Positions 1-10,817 of a stretch of 64,000 nucleotides of DNA are shown here, in pieces. Under the pieces are notes generated by a model. It was not told where the DNA came from and did not search any database. It saw only the letters and a list, made by a program, of their open reading frames with translations. The stretch's first letter is position 1, and each line of letters begins with the position of its first letter. This DNA is from Erwinia sp. S63. Its GTDB lineage: Bacteria; Pseudomonadota; Gammaproteobacteria; Enterobacterales; Enterobacteriaceae. The stretch spans positions 1 to 64,000 of the forward strand of contig NZ_JACVUP010000014.1 of NCBI RefSeq assembly GCF_016625195.1, given 5' to 3'. Position numbers and translations under genes: made by a program.

Positions 1-3
1 GGA

Positions 4-104
4 GACAAAGGTGGGCAGTGGAGTAAAGCGTACGCCGCATGGATGCGGCGTCCGAGGCTACAGGGATGTATTCACGCCGACTTTACGTAACGCCCACCTT
101 TGTC
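4..104. repeat. Inverted-repeat-bounded intergenic element
   Basis: The 13 bases GACAAAGGTGGGC at 4-16 recur as an exact reverse complement at 92-104. Between them lies a perfect 9-bp hairpin, ACGCCGCAT/ATGCGGCGT, near 31-50, followed by a stretch ending in GGGATGTATTCACG. The layout, inverted ends around a hairpin with no coding capacity, is that of a dispersed palindromic intergenic repeat of enterobacterial type. That it is dispersed is inferred, since only one copy can be seen here, and the element may continue left of the window. Confidence 0.5.
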
Positions 105-213
105 GACTGAACCGCGCGTTTTAAGTCACAGCGCCCACTTTTGTCGACTGAACGGCACGTTTTAAGTTACAGAGCCCACCTTTATCTAATAGATCGCAGG
201 TTTTAGCCACAAA
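91..213. repeat. Three tandem 41-bp repeats
   Basis: A 41-bp unit beginning CGCCCACCTTTGTCGACTGA starts at 91 and again at 132 with few changes; a third, clearly degenerate copy begins at 173 (AGCCCACCTTTATCT). The start of each unit is the same sequence that forms the inverted arm of the element at 4-104, so the two structures are related. There is no open reading frame. The array sits downstream of araA and its terminator, so it is probably not transcribed with araBA. Confidence 0.7.
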
Positions 214-236
214 AAAGCCGCGACTCAACGCGGCTT
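211..236 (-). terminator. Rho-independent terminator of araBA
   Basis: Read on the minus strand just after the araA stop, GAAGCCGCG, a short loop and CGCGGC are followed by TTTTTT. The GC stem occupies 217-222 and 229-234 and the U-run is 211-216. It is well placed to end the araB-araA transcript. Confidence 0.9.
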
Positions 237-254
237 CAACAGGTCATAACACAA

Positions 255-1745
255 TCAACGCGCTAACCGGTAATACGCCTCATTCCAGCGCAATGCATCT
301 TTAAACGCCGGCAAACGCGTATCCTCATCGATCACCATCACCTCAATGCCGTTCAACTCACCGTAAAGATACATATCATCCAAATCCAGTGCCTGACTAA
401 ACACCGTATGGTGCGCCCCACCGGCTAAAATCCATGCCTCGGAAGCGGTAGCCAGTGAGGGCTGGGCACGCCACAAGGCACGCGCGACCGGCAGTTTAGG
501 CAGCGGTTTCGGCTGCTCAATCGCATCCACCACATTCACCAGCAAACGGAAACGATCGCCCATATCAATCACACTGGCATTCACCGCGCGACCGGCTGGC
601 GTGGAGAAAATCATGCGCGCCGGATCGGCTTTGCCACCAATACCAAGGAACTGCACATCAATCAGCGGCTTCGCCTCTTTGGCTATCGATGGGCACACTT
701 CCAGCATATGTGAGCCGAGCACCAAATCGTTGCCCGGTGAGAAGTGATAGGTGTAATCCTCCATAAATGAGGTGCCGCCTGCACGATTTCCGGCTTGCAC
801 CTTCAAAATATGCAGCAGCGCAGCGGTCTTCCAGTCACCTTCACCGGCAAAACCATAGCCCTGGCCCATCAAGCGCTGCACCGCCAAACCCGGCAACTGC
901 GTCATGCCATGTAGAGTCTGGAAGTTGGTGGTAAACGCTTTACAGCCCTCATCATCAAGGAAACGTTTCAGACCGAGTTCAATGCGCGCCGCATCCAGCA
1001 CATTCTGACGCTTCTCGCCATTCACGGCGGCAGCCTCGCTGAACAAATACTGGCTCTCGTATTCGTCGATCAGCGCATGCACATCGCCATCGCTGACGCT
1101 GTTCACCACCTCAACGAGATCGCCGACGCCCCAACCGTTGACCGAATAACCAAACTGAATCTGCGCCGCCACCTTATCGCCTTCGGTCACCGCCACTTCG
1201 CGCATATTGTCGCCAAAACGCGCCACTTTCAGCTGCTGGCTGGCCTGCTTCGCTAATGCCGCATTGATCCAGCGTCCGATACGTTGCTGGCTGGTCTTAT
1301 CTTGCCAGTGGCCGGTCACCACACTGTGCTGTAAGCCCATACGCGCACCGATAAAGCCAAACTCACGGCCGCCGTGCGCGGTCTGGTTCAGGTTCATAAA
1401 GTCCATATCCATGCTGTCCCACGGAATTTCTGCGTTGAACTGGGTATGGAATTGCAGCAGCGGCTTATTCAGGATACTCAGCCCACCAATCCACATCTTG
1501 GCCGGTGAGAAAGTATGCAGCCAGGTAATGATACCGACACAACTATTGTCATGATTGGCTTCGCGGCACAGCGCCAGCGCTTCATCCGGTGATTTCACTA
1601 GCGGCTTCAACACCAGCGGCACCGGCAGCGTGCCCGCCTGATTCAATCCGTCCATCACCTGGCGCGCGTGATGTTCAACCTGGCGCAAGGTTTCCGCTCC
1701 GTAGAGATGCTGAGTTCCAATCACAAACCAAACGTTCTGTTCCAT
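255..1745 (-). CDS. araA: L-arabinose isomerase
   Basis: This 496-residue protein converts L-arabinose to L-ribulose in the cytoplasm, the first step of arabinose catabolism. Length matches the family (about 500). The Mn-binding and catalytic residues are recognisable: the Glu in GEGDWKTA, the Glu in [12 protein letters not shown], the His in [11 protein letters not shown] and the His in GGAHHTVFS. It is the second gene of a two-gene operon after araB, with an 11-base gap (1746-1756). A clear terminator follows at once, and the third enzyme of the usual araBAD set (AraD epimerase) is not present, so ribulose 5-phosphate epimerisation must be encoded elsewhere. Confidence 0.97.
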   Translation of the reverse strand: MEQNVWFVIGTQHLYGAETLRQVEHHARQVMDGLNQAGTLPVPLVLKPLVKSPDEALALCREANHDNSCVGIITWLHTFSPAKMWIGGLSILNKPLLQFHTQFNAEIPWDSMDMDFMNLNQTAHGGREFGFIGARMGLQHSVVTGHWQDKTSQQRIGRWINAALAKQASQQLKVARFGDNMREVAVTEGDKVAAQIQFGYSVNGWGVGDLVEVVNSVSDGDVHALIDEYESQYLFSEAAAVNGEKRQNVLDAARIELGLKRFLDDEGCKAFTTNFQTLHGMTQLPGLAVQRLMGQGYGFAGEGDWKTAALLHILKVQAGNRAGGTSFMEDYTYHFSPGNDLVLGSHMLEVCPSIAKEAKPLIDVQFLGIGGKADPARMIFSTPAGRAVNASVIDMGDRFRLLVNVVDAIEQPKPLPKLPVARALWRAQPSLATASEAWILAGGAHHTVFSQALDLDDMYLYGELNGIEVMVIDEDTRLPAFKDALRWNEAYYRLAR

Positions 1746-1756
1746 TTCTCGCTCCT

Positions 1757-3442
1757 TTACTTAGCGGATGTGGCGCGGGCGGCATACTGAGGTTCAGCGG
1801 CCTGACACCAGTTTTGATAGCGTTGATAAAGTTGTTGATAGCCCGCCACGCGCAGACTGTTGGGTTGCAAGGTCACGGCGATCGGACTTGCCATCACCTG
1901 CTGTGCGGCAGGCACATCGGCATACACGTTTGCGGCGACGGCGGCAAAAATGGCAGCACCCAGCGCGCAGCACTCGTCAGAAGCCACGATATCCAGCGGA
2001 CGGTTCATCACGTCGCAACATGCTTGCATAATGGCGGGGGACTTCCGTGCGATACCGCCGAGCGTCAGAATGCTCTCCACCGGAATCTGCTGTTGCTCGA
2101 AACACTCCATAATGGCGCGGGCACCAAACGCCGTGGCGGCCACCAGACCACCAAACAACGCAGGCGCGCCGGTGCCAAGATTCAAATCGGTGATTACGCC
2201 TTTCAGGCGCTGATTGGCATCCGGTGTGCGACGCCCGTTGAACCAATCGAGAACCACGGGCAGATGATCAAGCTGGGGATCGGCGGCCCAGGCTTCGGTA
2301 AGGGAACGGATTAAATCCTGCTGCATCTCAGCGAGTTGCGGCTGCAACTCAGGATGGCGCGCCACCGCCTGCTGCAGCGGCCAGCCCAGCAAGCGGCTAA
2401 ACCAGGCGTAGATATCACCAAACGCCGATTGACCGGCTTCGCAGCCAATGGCACCTGGCACCACGCTGCCATCCACCTGACCGCAAATGCCTTTAATGGC
2501 GCGATCGCCGACTTTCTCACTGTCGGCAATCAAAATGTCGCAGGTTGAGGTGCCAATCACTTTCACCAGCGTATAAGGCTGTGCGCCCGCACCGACCGCG
2601 CCCATATGACAGTCGAAGGCCCCTCCGGACAAAATCACCTGCTCAGACAATCCCAAACGCTGCGCCCATTCGCTGGAAAGCGTGCCCACCGGTACATCAG
2701 CAGTGAAGGTGTCGGTAAACAATGGAGAATCCAGCTGCTCAACCAACATCGGATCGAGTGCACGGAAAAAATCTGCGGGCGGTAAACCCTGCCATTCAGG
2801 ATGCCACAGCGATTTATGCCCGGCGGCGCAGCGTCCACGTTGCAGCTGTGCTGGGGCAGTGCGACCGCTCAACAGTGCCGGCACCCAATCGCAGAGTTCC
2901 ACCCAAGACACTGCCGCATCACGCACCGCTGCATCCTGGCGTGACACGTGCAGAATCTTGGCCCAGAACCACTCCGACGAATACACGCCGCCGATATAGC
3001 GGGTGTAATCGGTGAAATGACCGTTGCGGCACAGCTGATTAATCTCTTCCGCCTCTTCGATCGCGGTGTGATCCTTCCACAACACAAACATAGCGTTGGG
3101 GTTGGTGGTGAATTCCGGGCGCAATGCTAACACGTTGCCGTCACGATCAATCGGCGCAGGGGTTGAACCCGTAGAATCCACACCTATCCCCACCACGGCA
3201 GCGCGTTGTTCGGGAGTTAACGCTTGCACCACCGCGACCACCGCCTGCTCCAGCGCATCAATATAGTCTTGTGGATGATGACGAAAACGGTTGGCGTGCG
3301 CGTCACAGAATTCTCCCTTCGCCCAGCGTGGATAGTTCACCACCGCCTTTTCCAGCTCTTTACCACTGTGGCAGTCCACGGCGAGGGCACGCACCGAGTC
3401 ACTGCCAAAATCCAGCCCAATTGTTATGGCGCCAGCACCCAT
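1757..3442 (-). CDS. araB: Ribulokinase
   Basis: FGGY-family carbohydrate kinase that phosphorylates L-ribulose to L-ribulose 5-phosphate. The N-terminal phosphate-binding segment [15 protein letters not shown] starts four residues in, and the C-terminal domain contains the glycine-rich [12 protein letters not shown] and ALGAAIFAA segments. The frame stays open to 3493, but the ATG at 3442 is chosen because it is preceded by AGGAG at good spacing and gives 561 residues, close to E. coli AraB (566). It heads the leftward araBA operon, divergent from araF. Confidence 0.95.
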   Translation of the reverse strand: MGAGAITIGLDFGSDSVRALAVDCHSGKELEKAVVNYPRWAKGEFCDAHANRFRHHPQDYIDALEQAVVAVVQALTPEQRAAVVGIGVDSTGSTPAPIDRDGNVLALRPEFTTNPNAMFVLWKDHTAIEEAEEINQLCRNGHFTDYTRYIGGVYSSEWFWAKILHVSRQDAAVRDAAVSWVELCDWVPALLSGRTAPAQLQRGRCAAGHKSLWHPEWQGLPPADFFRALDPMLVEQLDSPLFTDTFTADVPVGTLSSEWAQRLGLSEQVILSGGAFDCHMGAVGAGAQPYTLVKVIGTSTCDILIADSEKVGDRAIKGICGQVDGSVVPGAIGCEAGQSAFGDIYAWFSRLLGWPLQQAVARHPELQPQLAEMQQDLIRSLTEAWAADPQLDHLPVVLDWFNGRRTPDANQRLKGVITDLNLGTGAPALFGGLVAATAFGARAIMECFEQQQIPVESILTLGGIARKSPAIMQACCDVMNRPLDIVASDECCALGAAIFAAVAANVYADVPAAQQVMASPIAVTLQPNSLRVAGYQQLYQRYQNWCQAAEPQYAARATSAK

Positions 3443-3808
3443 TGGGATTCTCCTGTGTGAGTTATCTGGCTCTATCCTGGAATGCGGGTGCATAAGCGGT
3501 TAGTCATCGCTGGCTGAGAATATGCATTTTTCTGTCATCGGAACCGTTCTGTGATCGGCAGCAAAAGTTAATGACTGGTTAATTTCGCTGAATATATGGA
3601 GGAATTGGTCATCGTTTTGGGATGTGATACCGCTCTACATTTTTCTTCGCCATTACCGCTACAACTAGCCCAGCGTTTGCACAGCCTTTGTACAACCTTT
3701 GAGCTAACGCGCTGATTTTGCGCTGTACCCAAACGTGAAATCCAATTGGTAGCGTTTACACCGATTCGTTATTAACAGCGATAAAACATCATTGTGCCGG
3801 AGAGCATC
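3443..3808. promoter_or_regulatory. araB-araF divergent regulatory region
   Basis: This non-coding gap carries both arabinose promoters. Two direct repeats of TTCTGTSATCGG lie at 3530-3541 and 3547-3558, 17 bp apart on the araB side. On the araF side TAGCGTTTACACCGATT at 3750-3766 fits the AraC half-site pattern TAGC-N7-TCCATA only partly. A CRP-like half-site TGTGA lies at 3623-3627 with a poor second half. Control by AraC and CRP is expected from the neighbouring araC and from the family; the exact sites are inference. Confidence 0.5.
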
Positions 3809-4792
3809 ATGCATAAATTCACTAAAGCGCTGGCGGCGGTAGGTCTCGCCGCGGTTATGTCACAATCCGCTATCGCCGAGACCATGAAACTCGGTTTCCT
3901 CGTCAAACAACCGGAGGAACCCTGGTTCCAGACCGAATGGAAGTTCGCTGATAAGGCTGGCAAAGATCTCGGCTTTGACGTGATCAAAATTGCCGTGCCC
4001 GACGGCGAGAAAACCCTGAATGCCATCGATAGCCTGGCGGCGAGCGGGGCCAAAGGCTTCGTGATTTGCACACCGGACCCGAAACTGGGTTCAGCCATCG
4101 TGGCGAAAGCGCGTAGCTATGGCCTGAAAGTGATTGCGGTTGATGACCAGTTCGTTACCGCCAAAGGCAAGCCAATGGACACCGTGCCGCTGGTGATGAT
4201 GGCCGCAACTAAGATCGGTGAACGCCAGGGCCAGGAACTCTACAAAGAGATGCAGAAACGCGGCTGGGATGCGAAAGAGACCGGCGTCATGGCGATTACC
4301 GCTAATGAGCTGGACACTGCGCGTCGTCGCACCGGCGGTTCGATGGAAGCGCTGAAAGCGGCTGGATTCCCGGAGAAACAGATCTATCAGGTGCCGACCA
4401 AATCCAACGATATTCCGGGGGCATTTGATGCCGGTAACTCGCTGCTGGTGCAGCATCCAGAAGTGAAACACTGGCTGATTGTCGGCATGAATGACAACAC
4501 CGTGCTGGGTGGCGTGCGCGCGACCGAAGGCCAGGGCTTTAAAGCGCCCGACGTGATTGGCATTGGGATCAACGGTGTGGACGCGGTGAGCGAGCTGTCT
4601 AAAGGCGCACCAACCGGCTTCTACGGTTCGCTGCTGCCAAGCCCGGATGTGCACGGTTATAAGAGCAGCCAGATGCTCTACAACTGGGTGACCAAAGGCG
4701 AAGAGCCCGCGAAGTTCACCGAAGTCACCGATGTGGTGCTGATTACCCGCGACAACTTCAAAACTGAGTTGGCGAAGAAAGGGCTGATGTAA
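3809..4792 (+). CDS. araF: L-arabinose-binding periplasmic protein
   Basis: High-affinity periplasmic binding protein of the AraFGH ABC importer. A standard signal peptide (residues 1 to about 23, cleaved after SAIA) precedes a mature start ETMKLGFLVKQPEEPW that is nearly the same as E. coli AraF. The frame is open from a GTG at 3794, but the ATG at 3809 places the signal peptide correctly and follows GGAGAGCATC; the product is 327 residues (E. coli 329). The 145-bp gap to araG contains an inverted repeat, which may let the binding protein be made in excess over the membrane parts. Confidence 0.96.
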   Translation: MHKFTKALAAVGLAAVMSQSAIAETMKLGFLVKQPEEPWFQTEWKFADKAGKDLGFDVIKIAVPDGEKTLNAIDSLAASGAKGFVICTPDPKLGSAIVAKARSYGLKVIAVDDQFVTAKGKPMDTVPLVMMAATKIGERQGQELYKEMQKRGWDAKETGVMAITANELDTARRRTGGSMEALKAAGFPEKQIYQVPTKSNDIPGAFDAGNSLLVQHPEVKHWLIVGMNDNTVLGGVRATEGQGFKAPDVIGIGINGVDAVSELSKGAPTGFYGSLLPSPDVHGYKSSQMLYNWVTKGEEPAKFTEVTDVVLITRDNFKTELAKKGLM

Positions 4793-4814
4793 GTCGCCTG
4801 ATTGATAAACGCAA

Positions 4815-4922
4815 CCTCCATCCCTGGTGTTGCAGCAGGTTGGCCATCGCGTTTGCTCCCGAGCCGTCAGTCGCTGGGACAAATGTTCGAAGCCAACGTG
4901 GTAATAGCGCGAAGGATGGAGG
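4815..4922. repeat. Inverted repeat between araF and araG
   Basis: CCTCCATCC at 4815-4823 is matched exactly by GGATGGAGG at 4914-4922, and a second nested pair, GTTGGC and GCCAAC, lies inside. The segment is non-coding and could fold into a long hairpin. Two readings fit: a dispersed palindromic repeat, or a transcript-stabilising or attenuating hairpin that sets the araF to araGH ratio. It ends only 15 bases before the araG start. Confidence 0.5.
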
Positions 4923-4937
4923 CGAAGAGGAGTTTCC

Positions 4938-6458
4938 ATGGAAACTGATCAAGCCTTTCTGTCCTTTCATGGCATCAGTAAAACCTTTCCGGGCGTGAAG
5001 GCGCTGCAGGATATCTCATTCCAGTGCCGCGCCGGGGAAGTGCATGCGCTGATGGGCGAAAACGGCGCGGGAAAGTCCACGCTATTAAAGATTCTCAGCG
5101 GCAGTTATCAGCCGACTGAAGGTGAGATTCGCATCAAAGGCGAAGTGAAAAGTTTCAACAACACCGTGGATGCGCTGGATGCGGGCGTGGCGATCATCTA
5201 TCAGGAACTGCATCTGGTGCCGGAGATGAGCGTGGCGGAGAACATCTATCTCGGCCAGTTGCCGCACAAACGTGGGTTGGTGAATCGCAAACTGCTGCGC
5301 TATGAAGCGGATTTGCAGCTGAAAAATCTCGGCATGGATATCGATCCTGACATGCCGCTGAAATATCTGTCGCTCGGCCAGTGGCAAATGGTGGAGATCG
5401 CCAAAGCGCTGGCGCGTAATGCGCGCATTATCGCCTTTGACGAGCCAACCAGCTCACTTTCAGCGCGTGAAATCGAGCATCTGTTCCGCGTCATCCGTCA
5501 GCTGCGCGATCAGGGCCGTACGGTGCTGTATGTGTCGCACCGCATGGAGGAGATCTTTGCCCTGAGCGATGCCATCACCGTGTTCAAAGATGGTCGCTAT
5601 GTGCGCACCTTCACTGATATGCCGAATACGCATCATGACGACCTGGTGCAGGCGATGGTGGGGCGTAACCTCGGCGATATCTACGGCTATGCGCCGCGCG
5701 CCTTGGGCAAAGTGCGTTTGCAACTTGATCAGGTCGAAGCCAAGGGCGTGCGCATGCCGATTTCGCTCACGGTGCGAGCCGGTGAAATCGTCGGCCTGTT
5801 TGGGCTGGTGGGGGCGGGGCGCAGCGAATTGATGAAAGGGCTGTTTGGTGCCACCAAACTGCGCGGCGGCAGCGTGTCGCTGGATGGCAAAAAGCTCAAC
5901 ATCCGTCAGCCGATCGATGCGATCCGCGCGGGCATCATGCTGTGCCCGGAGGATCGTAAATCCGAAGGGATTATTCCGGTGCACTCGGTGCGCGACAACA
6001 TCAATATCAGCGCACGTCGCCATAACCTCACGGCGGGTTGTCTGATTAAACCCGGCTGGGAGGCGAAAAACGCCGATCTCCACATCCGCTCACTGAATAT
6101 CAAAACGCCAGGGCCGCAGCAGCTGATCATGAACCTTTCAGGGGGCAATCAGCAGAAAGCGATTCTGGGTCGCTGGTTGTCCGAAGAGATGAACGTGATT
6201 CTGCTGGATGAGCCAACGCGCGGTATTGATGTGGGTGCCAAGCATGAGATTTATAACCTGATATACCAACTGGCAAATAAAGGGATCGCGGTGCTGTTTG
6301 CCTCCAGCGATTTGCCCGAAGTGATGGGCCTGGCTGACCGCATCGTGGTGATGCGCGAAGGTGAAATTGCCGGAGAACTGCCACACGACGCGGCCACGGA
6401 GCAGCTGACGCTGAGCCTGGCGATGCCGAAAACCCCTCAAGCGGCCGCCGTGGCCTGA
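4938..6458 (+). CDS. araG: L-arabinose ABC importer, ATP-binding subunit
   Basis: Cytoplasmic ATPase that powers arabinose import with AraF and AraH. It has the duplicated nucleotide-binding domain typical of sugar importers: Walker [10 protein letters not shown] in the first half (about residue 40) with the Walker B segment [11 protein letters not shown], and a degenerate second P-loop GLVGAGRSE followed by LSGGNQQKA and [14 protein letters not shown]. Length 506 equals the E. coli protein within two residues. The ATG at 4938 follows GAGGAG. araH starts 17 bases downstream. Confidence 0.96.
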   Translation: METDQAFLSFHGISKTFPGVKALQDISFQCRAGEVHALMGENGAGKSTLLKILSGSYQPTEGEIRIKGEVKSFNNTVDALDAGVAIIYQELHLVPEMSVAENIYLGQLPHKRGLVNRKLLRYEADLQLKNLGMDIDPDMPLKYLSLGQWQMVEIAKALARNARIIAFDEPTSSLSAREIEHLFRVIRQLRDQGRTVLYVSHRMEEIFALSDAITVFKDGRYVRTFTDMPNTHHDDLVQAMVGRNLGDIYGYAPRALGKVRLQLDQVEAKGVRMPISLTVRAGEIVGLFGLVGAGRSELMKGLFGATKLRGGSVSLDGKKLNIRQPIDAIRAGIMLCPEDRKSEGIIPVHSVRDNINISARRHNLTAGCLIKPGWEAKNADLHIRSLNIKTPGPQQLIMNLSGGNQQKAILGRWLSEEMNVILLDEPTRGIDVGAKHEIYNLIYQLANKGIAVLFASSDLPEVMGLADRIVVMREGEIAGELPHDAATEQLTLSLAMPKTPQAAAVA

Positions 6459-6475
6459 TGTAAAGGAGAGCAACA

Positions 6476-7462
6476 ATGGCTTCATCTACCACTTCCAACA
6501 CGCCACCGGTGCAGCGTAACGGCCTGCAACTGGGGCGTATCTGGGATAACTTCGGCATGCTGGTGGTCTTCGCGCTGCTGTTTATCGTTTGCGCCATCTT
6601 CGTACCCAACTTTGGCACGTTCATCAATATGAAAGGGCTGGGGCTTGCCATGTCGATGTCCGGCATGGTGGCCTGCGGCATGCTGTTCTGCCTCGCGTCA
6701 GGCGATTTTGACCTTTCTGTAGCCTCGGTCATCGCCTGTGCCGGCGTGGTGACCGCGGTGGTGATCAACATGACGGAGAGTCTGTGGCTGGGCGTCGCGG
6801 CCGGTTTAGTGCTCGGCATGGCCACCGGATTCATCAACGGCTTCGTGATTGCCCGGCTGAAGATCAATGCGCTGATCACCACGCTGGCGACGATGCAGAT
6901 TGTGCGTGGTCTGGCCTATATCTTCTCTGACGGTAAAGCGGTCGGCATAGAGGATGAACGCTTTTTCACCCTCGGTTATGCCAACTGGCTTGGTTTGCCA
7001 GCGCCGATCTGGCTCACCATCGCCACCATGATTGTGTTTGGTTTCGTGCTGAATAAAACCACCTTTGGCCGCAACACGCTGGCGATTGGCGGTAATGAAG
7101 AAGCGGCACGTCTGGCCGGGGTGCCGGTGGTGCGTACCCGTATCATCATCTTCATTCTTTCGGGACTGGTTTCGGCGGCGGCAGGCATTATTCTGGCCTC
7201 GCGCATGACCAGTGGTCAGCCGATGACTTCACTCGGTTATGAATTGATTGTGATTTCAGCCTGTGTGTTGGGCGGCGTTTCGCTGAAAGGCGGCATCGGA
7301 AAGATTTCTTATGTGGTAGCGGGCGTGCTGATTCTGGGTACGGTTGAGAATGCGATGAATTTATTGAATATCTCGCCGTTCTCACAGTATGTGGTGCGCG
7401 GTTTGATACTGTTAGCGGCGGTGATTTTTGACCGCTACAAACAGAAAAACAAAGCGGCCTGA
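6476..7462 (+). CDS. araH: L-arabinose ABC importer, permease subunit
   Basis: Inner-membrane permease of the arabinose importer, RbsC/AraH family, 328 residues as in E. coli. Many hydrophobic segments can be seen from about residue 25 to 320, including [20 protein letters not shown] and the conserved loop [15 protein letters not shown] that contacts the ATPase. A strong AAGGAG lies before the ATG. It ends the import operon; an imperfect hairpin (about 7489-7511) lies between it and araC, so araC may be partly separate. Confidence 0.95.
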   Translation: MASSTTSNTPPVQRNGLQLGRIWDNFGMLVVFALLFIVCAIFVPNFGTFINMKGLGLAMSMSGMVACGMLFCLASGDFDLSVASVIACAGVVTAVVINMTESLWLGVAAGLVLGMATGFINGFVIARLKINALITTLATMQIVRGLAYIFSDGKAVGIEDERFFTLGYANWLGLPAPIWLTIATMIVFGFVLNKTTFGRNTLAIGGNEEAARLAGVPVVRTRIIIFILSGLVSAAAGIILASRMTSGQPMTSLGYELIVISACVLGGVSLKGGIGKISYVVAGVLILGTVENAMNLLNISPFSQYVVRGLILLAAVIFDRYKQKNKAA

Positions 7463-7551
7463 TCCCAGCCGTAAAAGATGAGGCAGGGCGGCCAGAGGGT
7501 CGCCCTTCTGGCGCGCGGCACTGCGCATTTACAGGTTACCGTGAGGGCACT

Positions 7552-8469
7552 ATGTACCATCGTGAACCCCCCAGTGAGCAGCAGAACCCACTGCTACCCG
7601 GCTATCCGTTTAATGCCTGGCTGGTGGCGGGCTTAACACCGATCAATGCCAACGATCAGTTGGACTTCTTTATCGACCGACCGCTCGGCATGAAGGGTTA
7701 CATCCTTAATCTGACCATCAAAGGTCAGGGCCGCATTTTTGATGGCGAATCGGCGTTTGACTGCGAACCCGGTGACTTGCTGCTGTTCCAGCCTAAAACC
7801 CCGCACTACTATGGCCGTTCACCAGACAGCCCATGCTGGTTCCATCGCTGGGTCTATTTCCGTCCACGGGCTTACTGGACGGACTGGTTGCAGTGGCAGG
7901 ATGAGAGCCAGGGCGTGGGGCGGTTACGCTTGCCGGAAGCGCAACGTGCCGAGTTTGATCGTCTGTTTGCCAGCATTGAGCAAACCCACAACTCAGGCCG
8001 TCGCTTTGCCGAGGAACTGGCGATGAATCTGCTGGAGCGCCTGCTGCTGCGTGCGGTGGAAGAAGATCCGCGCAGTCATCAGCAAATTCGCGATCCGCGC
8101 GTGATTGAAGCCTGCCAATACGTCACCAACCATCTGGCAAGCGAGGTAAAAATCGAGGAAGTGGCGCGGCATGTGTGTCTTTCCCCGTCACGACTGGCGC
8201 ATCTGTTTCGTGAACAGATGGGGATCAATTTGCTGCGCTGGCGCGAAGATCAGCGCGTCATCCGCGCCAAACTGTTGCTGCAAACCACGCAGGAGCCCAT
8301 TGCCTCGGTTGGGCGCGAAGTGGGTTATGACGATCAGCTCTATTTCTCTCGCGTGTTCCGCAAACGTGTCGGCGTCAGCCCCAGTGATTTCCGGCGTCGC
8401 AGTCAGGATGCGCACGATGCCCTGGTGGCGCAGGAAAGCTGGCAACCGGCACGGAGTGCGATCTCCTGA
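7552..8469 (+). CDS. araC: Arabinose-responsive regulator
   Basis: AraC, the arabinose-binding activator and repressor of the ara genes. The N-terminal cupin (residues about 15-170) contains [20 protein letters not shown] and the run [20 protein letters not shown], very close to E. coli AraC; the C-terminal double helix-turn-helix includes [19 protein letters not shown] and [15 protein letters not shown]. Length is 305 against 292 in E. coli, the extra residues being at the two ends. It lies downstream of araH in the same direction, unlike E. coli, where araC is divergent from araB. Confidence 0.95.
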   Translation: MYHREPPSEQQNPLLPGYPFNAWLVAGLTPINANDQLDFFIDRPLGMKGYILNLTIKGQGRIFDGESAFDCEPGDLLLFQPKTPHYYGRSPDSPCWFHRWVYFRPRAYWTDWLQWQDESQGVGRLRLPEAQRAEFDRLFASIEQTHNSGRRFAEELAMNLLERLLLRAVEEDPRSHQQIRDPRVIEACQYVTNHLASEVKIEEVARHVCLSPSRLAHLFREQMGINLLRWREDQRVIRAKLLLQTTQEPIASVGREVGYDDQLYFSRVFRKRVGVSPSDFRRRSQDAHDALVAQESWQPARSAIS

Positions 8470-8546
8470 GTTTTCAGGTGATTCCGCCTTGTTGTTACCG
8501 GCTGATTCGTCTTAAATCAGTCTGGTAACGAACAAGAGGAATGAGA

Positions 8547-9587
8547 ATGAGCGATAAATTACGTGTCGGGCTGATTGGCTACGGTTTTGCCAGCAAAACC
8601 TTTCATGCTCCTTTGATCGTCGGTACGCCAGGCGTTGAACTGGCAGCCGTCTCCAGCAGCGATGCCAGCAAGGTGCATGCAGATTGGCCCTCGGTGCAGG
8701 TGGCCTCTGATCCACAAGCCCTGCTTGATGACCCGACACTGCAACTGATTGTGATACCAACGCCAAATGATACTCACTTCCCGTTAGCCAAAGCGGCGCT
8801 GAATGCCGGTAAACATGTGGTGGTGGATAAACCGTTTACCGTGACGCTGTCACAAGCGCGTGAGCTGGATGCACTGGCCAAGGCCAAAGGGCTGCTGCTC
8901 TCCGTTTTCCACAATCGCCGTTGGGACAGTGACTTCCTGACGCTGAAAACCTTGCTGGCTGATGGCGCTTTAGGTGATGTGCGTTATCTTGAATCGCATT
9001 TTGATCGCTTCCGCCCTGAAGTTCGTCAGCGCTGGCGTGAAATGAAAGGGCCTGGCAGCGGTATCTGGTTCGATCTGGGGCCGCATGTGTTAGACCAGGC
9101 GCTGCAATTGTTCGGCCCGCCAGTAGCGATCACCGTGGATATGGCAGAATTGCGTCCTGGCGCGCAAACCACCGATTATTTCCACGCAGTGCTGACTTAT
9201 CCTACCCGTCGTGTGGTGCTGCACGCCAGCATGCTGGTGGCAGCAGAATCGGCGCGCTTCGTGGTGCACGGCACGCGGGGCAGCTATGTCAAATACGGCC
9301 TGGATCCGCAGGAAGACCGTTTGAAAGCCGGCGAACGTCCACCGCAGGAAGACTGGGGCTACGACATGCGCAACGGTACCCTGACGCTGGCAGAAGGCGA
9401 TGTGATGGTGGAGAAAGAGCTGCTGACGCTACCAGGTAACTATCCGGCATACTACGCGGCGATTCGTGATGCGATTGCGGGCACCGGTGAAAACCCGGTA
9501 CAGGCTGAAGAGGCGATTCAGGTGATGGAGCTGATCGAACTCGGTTTACAATCCGCTGAGAAGCGCCAGACGATGTCGCTGAAGTGA
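8547..9587 (+). CDS. ydgJ: Gfo/Idh/MocA-family oxidoreductase (YdgJ-like)
   Basis: NAD(P)-dependent sugar or polyol oxidoreductase family. The N-terminal Rossmann domain has VGLIGYGFASKTFHAPLI (residues about 6-23), followed by the family EKP-like motif as VVVDKPFTV and the region GSGIWFDLGPHVLDQAL in the C-terminal domain. An ATG at 8541 abuts the ribosome-binding site AAGAGGA, so the ATG two codons later is preferred; it gives 346 residues, the length I recall for E. coli YdgJ. Its position next to add and malY also matches E. coli. The substrate is not known from sequence. Confidence 0.85.
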   Translation: MSDKLRVGLIGYGFASKTFHAPLIVGTPGVELAAVSSSDASKVHADWPSVQVASDPQALLDDPTLQLIVIPTPNDTHFPLAKAALNAGKHVVVDKPFTVTLSQARELDALAKAKGLLLSVFHNRRWDSDFLTLKTLLADGALGDVRYLESHFDRFRPEVRQRWREMKGPGSGIWFDLGPHVLDQALQLFGPPVAITVDMAELRPGAQTTDYFHAVLTYPTRRVVLHASMLVAAESARFVVHGTRGSYVKYGLDPQEDRLKAGERPPQEDWGYDMRNGTLTLAEGDVMVEKELLTLPGNYPAYYAAIRDAIAGTGENPVQAEEAIQVMELIELGLQSAEKRQTMSLK

Positions 9588-9656
9588 TAAAACGAAAGCG
9601 CACCATGCGGGAACCGATGCCATCAAAAGCTCAGTTCACCCAGGTGCGGCTTGATT

Positions 9657-9687
9657 AAAAAGGTGCGCAGCAATGCGCACCTTTTTT
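9657..9687. terminator. Bidirectional terminator between ydgJ and add
   Basis: A perfect 8-bp stem GGTGCGCA/TGCGCACC (9662-9669 and 9674-9681) with loop GCAA is flanked by an A-run on the left and a T-run on the right. It can terminate both converging transcripts. Confidence 0.93.
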
Positions 9688-9700
9688 ACTTTAAGGCGCG

Positions 9701-10699
9701 TTATCCCGCCACGCGCTGACGCAGTGCCGCTTTCTCTGCATCGCTGAGGAAGGCAATCGTCACACCATTTTCCTGCGCCTGGCGCATCTCTTCGGCGGTG
9801 AGTCCTGCCTGCGGCGCAGCGTGCTCATACTCATACGCCAGCTCAATACCCTGAACTGCCGGATCATCGGTGTTGATGGTGGCGAGAATGCCGTGTTGCA
9901 GGAAGGCTTTCAGCGGATGAGTGGCCAGCGATGCCACGGTGCTGGTCTGAATGTTCGAGGTCATGCAGGATTCAATACCAATACGCTGCTCAGCCAGGAA
10001 ATCCATCAGCGCGCGGTCTTCAATCGCTTTTACGCCATGGCCAATACGCTCCGCGCCGAGTTCGCGAATCGCCTGCCAGATGCTTTCCGGGCCAGCGGCT
10101 TCACCGGCGTGCACGGTAATACGGAAACCAGCATCACGCGCGCGATTGAAGTGGCTGAGGAACTCACTGCCCGGGAAGCCGAGCTCATCACCAGCCAGAT
10201 CCACAGCAGTAATCCCATCGCGGTGTGCCAGCAAACCTTCCAGTTCGCGCAGGCAGGCTTCATCACCAAAGGTACGGCTCATAATGCCGATCAGGTTCAC
10301 ATCCACGCCGTACTGTTTTACGCCAGCGCGCACGCCATCAATCACGGCTTCCACCACACCGGCAATCGGCAGGTTATGCGTCATCGCCATATAGCCCGGC
10401 GAGAAGCGTAATTCTGCATAATGAATCCCTGCGCGAGCGGCATCTTCCACGTTTTCCAGCGCAATGCGGCGGCAGGCATCCAAATCGCCCAGCACTTTTA
10501 CGCCCCAGTCCAGCTTCTGCAGGAAGCTCACCAGATCGGGTTCATTGGCCGTCACTTGCACATGCGGACGTAGATCGTCGAGCGAGTTGGCAGGCAACGC
10601 GAGATTAAACTGGCGACCTAAATCAAGAATGGTTTGTGCGCGGATGTTGCCATCAAGGTGGCGGTGGATGTCGGTCAGGGGGAGTTTCAGGTCAATCAT
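9701..10699 (-). CDS. add: Adenosine deaminase
   Basis: Cytoplasmic zinc enzyme of purine salvage that deaminates adenosine and deoxyadenosine to inosine and deoxyinosine. Zinc and catalytic motifs are all present: [13 protein letters not shown] near the N-terminus, [15 protein letters not shown] in the middle, [12 protein letters not shown], and the aspartate pair in [11 protein letters not shown]. Length 332 fits E. coli Add (333). It stands alone between two hairpins, with malY upstream in the same direction. Confidence 0.96.
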   Translation of the reverse strand: MIDLKLPLTDIHRHLDGNIRAQTILDLGRQFNLALPANSLDDLRPHVQVTANEPDLVSFLQKLDWGVKVLGDLDACRRIALENVEDAARAGIHYAELRFSPGYMAMTHNLPIAGVVEAVIDGVRAGVKQYGVDVNLIGIMSRTFGDEACLRELEGLLAHRDGITAVDLAGDELGFPGSEFLSHFNRARDAGFRITVHAGEAAGPESIWQAIRELGAERIGHGVKAIEDRALMDFLAEQRIGIESCMTSNIQTSTVASLATHPLKAFLQHGILATINTDDPAVQGIELAYEYEHAAPQAGLTAEEMRQAQENGVTIAFLSDAEKAALRQRVAG

Positions 10700-10786
10700 G
10701 TCGCACTCGCTAAAGTTTCATAAAGTGCAGAGCATTATAAAAACATCTTGCGCAACAGCGCCAGCGATTTGCGCAAGACGTGAAAT

Positions 10787-10809
10787 GGATGCTGAATTAA
10801 TCAGCATCC
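10787..10809 (-). terminator. Hairpin after malY
   Basis: GGATGCTGA (10787-10795), loop ATTAA, TCAGCATCC (10801-10809) form a perfect 9-bp stem just past the malY stop. The trailing sequence on the minus strand is not a strong U-run, so termination may be partial. Confidence 0.6.
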
Positions 10810-10817
10810 GAGCGCAT

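Noticed and set aside
91..213. Possible CRISPR array
   Set aside because: The 41-bp units are directly adjacent with no unique spacers, and there are no cas genes nearby.
4091..4939. 282-codon open frame on the minus strand across araF
   Set aside because: It is antisense to a well-supported araF, has no family resemblance and arises from codon bias of the real gene.
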